This document shows positions 22,258 through 24,070 of a stretch of DNA of 24,070 nt, in pieces. The DNA lies in NCBI GenBank assembly GCA_041580235.1, contig JBFGEG010000053.1, positions 1 to 24,070 of the forward strand, in the 5' to 3' direction. A program made the translations under genes and the position numbers. Origin of the DNA: JADFOJ01 sp041580235. Its GTDB lineage: Bacteria > Planctomycetota > Phycisphaerae > Phycisphaerales > SM1A02. The notes beneath the pieces are model-generated. The model saw nothing but the letters and a program-made list of their open reading frames with translations, ran no database searches and was not told where the DNA came from. Numbering within the stretch: the stretch's first letter is position 1; each line of letters begins with the position of its first letter.

Positions 22258-22292
22258 AGCCAGGGGCCAGGGGCCAAGGGCCAGGAGCCAGT
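22258..22292. repeat. Heptamer tandem repeat, five units
   Basis: Five 7-nt units stand head to tail: AGCCAGG, GGCCAGG, GGCCAAG, GGCCAGG and AGCCAGT. The consensus is GGCCAGG. The heptamer size resembles short tandemly repeated repetitive sequences known from cyanobacteria and other bacteria. It lies in the gene-free gap and gives rise to spurious Leu/Ala/Pro-rich frames. Confidence 0.75.
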
Positions 22293-22331
22293 TCATCGGG
22301 GAACAGGAAAGAGGGTGGGTCGTATCGGACC

Positions 22332-22427
22332 GGGTGCCCCGATATGCTACTCTCCTATATTCCAGCGCAGCGCATATGGGAGACTCCTATATTCGAGCGC
22401 CGCCGATATGGGAGACTCCCACATCCT
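22332..22427. repeat. 32-nt tandem repeat with palindromic core, three units
   Basis: Three consecutive 32-nt units lie at 22332-22363 (diverged in its first half), 22364-22395 and 22396-22427 (last unit about 31-32 nt and diverged at its end). The core of unit 2 is ATATGGGAGACTCCTATAT (19 nt, about 22374-22392), a near-perfect palindrome with one G-T position. Unit 3 has GGGAGACTCCC. The period is about three helical turns. The array starts 25 nt after the end of the isomerase gene on its transcribed strand, so it may form hairpins in the 3' end of that transcript or bind a protein as DNA. Confidence 0.75.
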
Positions 22428-22451
22428 TCCCCATGGGCTCATGGCCCTCTT

Positions 22452-23444
22452 CTACACCCACCACGGCTCGCCGGGCTTCTCCTCGATGACGACGTCGGCC
22501 AGGAAGGTGGCGGCCTTCTCGAGACCCTCCTGCAGGCTCATGAGGGGGTCCTCGTGCTCGATGGACAGGACCCCGTCGTAGCCGTATCGACGCAGCATCG
22601 AGACGAAGGGCTTCCAGAATTCGTCGCCGTGACCGTAGCCGCACGTGCGGAAGGTCCAGGCGCGGTGCTTGAGGTCGCGATAGTCGCGGGCGTCCAGATA
22701 GCCGTTGAGCCGCCCCTCGACGGTGTCCAGCTCGGTGTCCTTGGCGTGCACGTAATAAAGGAGACCGGCCTCGCCGATCTCCCTGGCGGCCACCACGGGG
22801 TCGATCCCCTGCCAGAAGAGGTGCGACGGGTCGAGGTTGGCCCCCAGGGGGGACCTGCCGCGCAACCCCGCCTCCCGCGTGGCCCGCTGCGACAGGCGGA
22901 TGAGCGTGTCGGGGTTGTAGACGCTGAAACCCGGATGCGCCTCCCACGCCACCCGTACGCCATGGCTCCTGGCCAGCTTCGCCTGCTTCGACCAGTACGG
23001 CACCAGCACCTTGTCCCACTGGTACTGCAGGATCTCCTGGAAGTCGGGAGGCCAGGCGCAGGTGACCCAGTTGGGGGTCGTGTCTCTTCGCGATCCGCCG
23101 GGGCAGCCGGCGAACGTGATCACGACGTCGGTTCCCAGCTTCGGTGCGAGCTTGACGGCGGTCACGAACTCATCGTGATCGCGTCCGGCCCGCGTCGTGT
23201 CGGGGTGAACCGGGTTGCCGTGGACGGCGAGACCCGACAGCGTCAGGCCGTGGTCGCGAAGCCTGGACTTGATCTCGTCCTGACGGCGGGCCGAGGCAAG
23301 CACCTCCGCGGGCTCGAAGAACGGCTTGCCCGGGTAACCGCCGGCGGGCAGCTCGATGGCGTCGAGGCCCAGCTCGGCGCAGTAGACGAGCACCTCCTCC
23401 AGCTTCATTCCGGCGAACATTGCGGCCATCACACCGAGTTTCAT
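22452..23444 (-). CDS. Sugar phosphate isomerase/epimerase-like TIM barrel protein
   Basis: The 330-aa protein belongs to the xylose isomerase-like / AP endonuclease 2 superfamily. Likely metal ligands are Glu168 in VAWEAHPG, Asp205 and His208 in NLDPSHLFWQG, His233 in YYVHAKDTE, and Glu296 in LSIEHED. Members isomerise or epimerise sugars and polyols in the cytoplasm; the substrate cannot be told, but sugar or inositol catabolism is common. The start at ATG 23442-23444 begins directly with the first barrel strand (MKLGVMAAMF) and has GGAGG 5 nt upstream. A longer frame from 23528 is not supported. A 7-codon leader ORF ends in an ATGA overlap with this start. Downstream lies the 32-nt repeat array. 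Confidence 0.92.
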   Translation of the reverse strand: MKLGVMAAMFAGMKLEEVLVYCAELGLDAIELPAGGYPGKPFFEPAEVLASARRQDEIKSRLRDHGLTLSGLAVHGNPVHPDTTRAGRDHDEFVTAVKLAPKLGTDVVITFAGCPGGSRRDTTPNWVTCAWPPDFQEILQYQWDKVLVPYWSKQAKLARSHGVRVAWEAHPGFSVYNPDTLIRLSQRATREAGLRGRSPLGANLDPSHLFWQGIDPVVAAREIGEAGLLYYVHAKDTELDTVEGRLNGYLDARDYRDLKHRAWTFRTCGYGHGDEFWKPFVSMLRRYGYDGVLSIEHEDPLMSLQEGLEKAATFLADVVIEEKPGEPWWV

Positions 23445-23464
23445 GGGGTCCTCCGGGGCTTCAT
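23441..23464 (-). CDS. Seven-residue leader ORF before the isomerase
   Basis: ATG at 23462-23464 opens the mini-frame MKPRRTP, whose TGA (23441-23443) overlaps the isomerase ATG as ATGA. It has its own ribosome-binding site, GGAGG, 5 nt upstream, the same spacing as at the isomerase. The two ribosome-binding site/ATG units (CCCGGAGGATCTCATGAA and CCCGGAGGACCCCATGAA) differ at two positions, so one is probably a duplicate of the other. It may feed ribosomes to the isomerase by coupled translation. Expression is not shown. Confidence 0.5.
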   Translation of the reverse strand: MKPRRTP

Positions 23465-23672
23465 GAGATCCTCCGGGCTGACTGATGCGTAGATAGCTTC
23501 GAGGGCAAGGTTCCGGCGCGGAGCCCAAAGGGGTCCTGGGGACTTCAGGGGATGCCGGGGACCGGGTTTCCGAGCGGGCTCCAGAGAGGCTCCGTGGGGA
23601 TCTGGGAAAGCTTCGCGGAATCGAGGCCGACGAGCAAGCCTTCGAAGTCCCGGATCGTTGACCGGAGCCTTC
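23465..23672. promoter_or_regulatory. Divergent spacer
   Basis: This 208-nt spacer separates the leader ORF/isomerase (minus) from a secreted-protein gene (plus). It is rich in G runs on the plus strand (about 23531-23580), with loosely repeated GGGGAC/GGGGAT blocks. Promoters for both directions should lie here, but I see no clear consensus elements. The right end contains GGAG (23664-23667), the ribosome-binding site of the next gene. Confidence 0.3.
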
Positions 23673-24070
23673 ATGAGGACGGACAATCTCGCCATGCCGC
23701 TGCGCACATTGAGCCTCTTGCTGATCGGCGTCGTCCTGTGGGGCGGCGGTCAGGCCGAGCCGGCCGAGCCCGCCACCTTAGGGGGGCCGACGGAGCCGAG
23801 GGTGGTGGTCCACGTGGGGCGAAACCGGGACGTGCGGGGCTTCGTCAAGCACGAGGACGAGGACTTCATCGTCATCCGGACGGTCGACGCGGAGATCGAG
23901 AGCTTCTCGAAGGCCCGCGTGCTCAAGATCGTGCGGCTGGTCGAGCCGGAGGCCGGGCAGCGGGGCGTGGTCTTTCTCCGCGACGGCCAGGTGCGCGAAG
24001 GCGTAATCATGGCCGACGAGTTCGATCACGTGGTCATGGTGATCAACGGTGTCCGCAGCGACCTGCCGCG
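23673..24070 (+). CDS. Secreted protein, 5' part only, with two short repeats
   Basis: The frame is open from ATG 23673 to the window end (132 full codons), so the gene is truncated by the window. GGAG lies 5 nt before the ATG. The protein has a signal peptide (hydrophobic LSLLLIGVVLWGGG, about 13-26, cleavage likely after GQA), a Pro-rich linker, and two related beta-rich stretches of about 30 residues: RNRDVRGFVKHEDEDFIVI (50-68) and LRDGQVREGVIMADEFDHVV (102-121). These look like repeated small barrel or strand units. An alternative start is ATG 23694. No family is recognised. It is divergent from the isomerase gene and probably periplasmic or envelope-located. Confidence 0.75.
   Translation, partial: MRTDNLAMPLRTLSLLLIGVVLWGGGQAEPAEPATLGGPTEPRVVVHVGRNRDVRGFVKHEDEDFIVIRTVDAEIESFSKARVLKIVRLVEPEAGQRGVVFLRDGQVREGVIMADEFDHVVMVINGVRSDLP

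Larger units (their letters stand above)
22089..22451. other. Gene-free stretch of 363 nt with two repeat arrays
   Basis: No convincing coding region was found on either strand; the open frames here are made of the repeats themselves. The stretch holds a heptamer array (22258-22292) and three tandem 32-nt units with palindromic cores (22332-22427). It lies between the start of the 164-aa gene and the end of the isomerase gene, both on the minus strand. It should therefore contain a terminator for the isomerase and a promoter for the transporter unit. Confidence 0.7.

Noticed and set aside
21766..22296. Minus-strand frame starting in the heptamer array
   Set aside because: Its N-terminus (LLALGPWPLALAHPL) is the translated repeat, and the rest overlaps the better-supported 164-aa gene in another frame.
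22332..22427. CRISPR array
   Set aside because: The 32-nt units are directly adjacent with no unique spacers, and no cas genes are present.

Overview
The window is GC-rich (roughly two thirds G+C by eye) and densely packed with genes. It looks like chromosomal DNA of a planctomycete-type bacterium (phylum Planctomycetota, perhaps Phycisphaerae-like). Three things suggest this: a large MoxR ATPase / DUF58 / BatA-like von Willebrand factor A (vWA) cluster with a Gln-rich membrane protein, several lipoproteins and secreted proteins of a style common in that phylum, and short degenerate tandem repeats in the gene gaps. The assignment is inferred from gene content; there is no rRNA or marker gene here.

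Region 1 (1-13951, mainly minus strand) is a MoxR/vWA supercluster. In transcription order it holds a Gln-rich coiled-coil membrane protein, a solute-binding lipoprotein, an ABC permease fused in frame to an NHL beta-propeller, a 988-aa vWA/GATase-like membrane protein and the MoxR AAA+ ATPase. Two plus-strand genes intervene (a small membrane protein and an alpha/beta-hydrolase lipoprotein). The cluster then resumes with a DUF58 protein and a BatA-like vWA protein. Overlaps of 4, 11 and 8 nt link most of the first five genes, so an ABC import module without a visible ATPase subunit appears to be built into the MoxR operon. By family knowledge, MoxR remodels or activates vWA/DUF58 partners at the membrane. 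The role of the ABC-like pair in this is unknown.

Region 2 (14142-17068) holds a secreted coiled-coil protein (plus strand) and a ribF-nrnA-like pair (minus strand) with overlapping coding regions. The pair covers FMN/FAD synthesis and a DHH-family nanoRNase/pAp phosphatase.

Region 3 (17069-20410, plus strand) holds an alkylsulfatase-like metallo-beta-lactamase lipoprotein, a 93-aa basic protein directly behind it, and a membrane-anchored protein of unknown function.

Region 4 (20425-24070) holds a PiT-family phosphate transporter behind a small anchored protein (minus strand), then a 363-nt gene-free stretch with two kinds of tandem repeat. After it come a sugar-phosphate isomerase/epimerase-like TIM barrel (minus strand) preceded by a 7-aa leader ORF, and the start of a divergent secreted protein that runs off the right end.

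No rRNA, tRNA, CRISPR array, transposase or phage gene was recognised. The most unusual items are the permease-NHL fusion inside the MoxR operon, the 32-bp palindromic tandem repeats at 22332-22427, the leader ORF with a duplicated ribosome-binding site before the isomerase, and the octamer repeats in two gene gaps.
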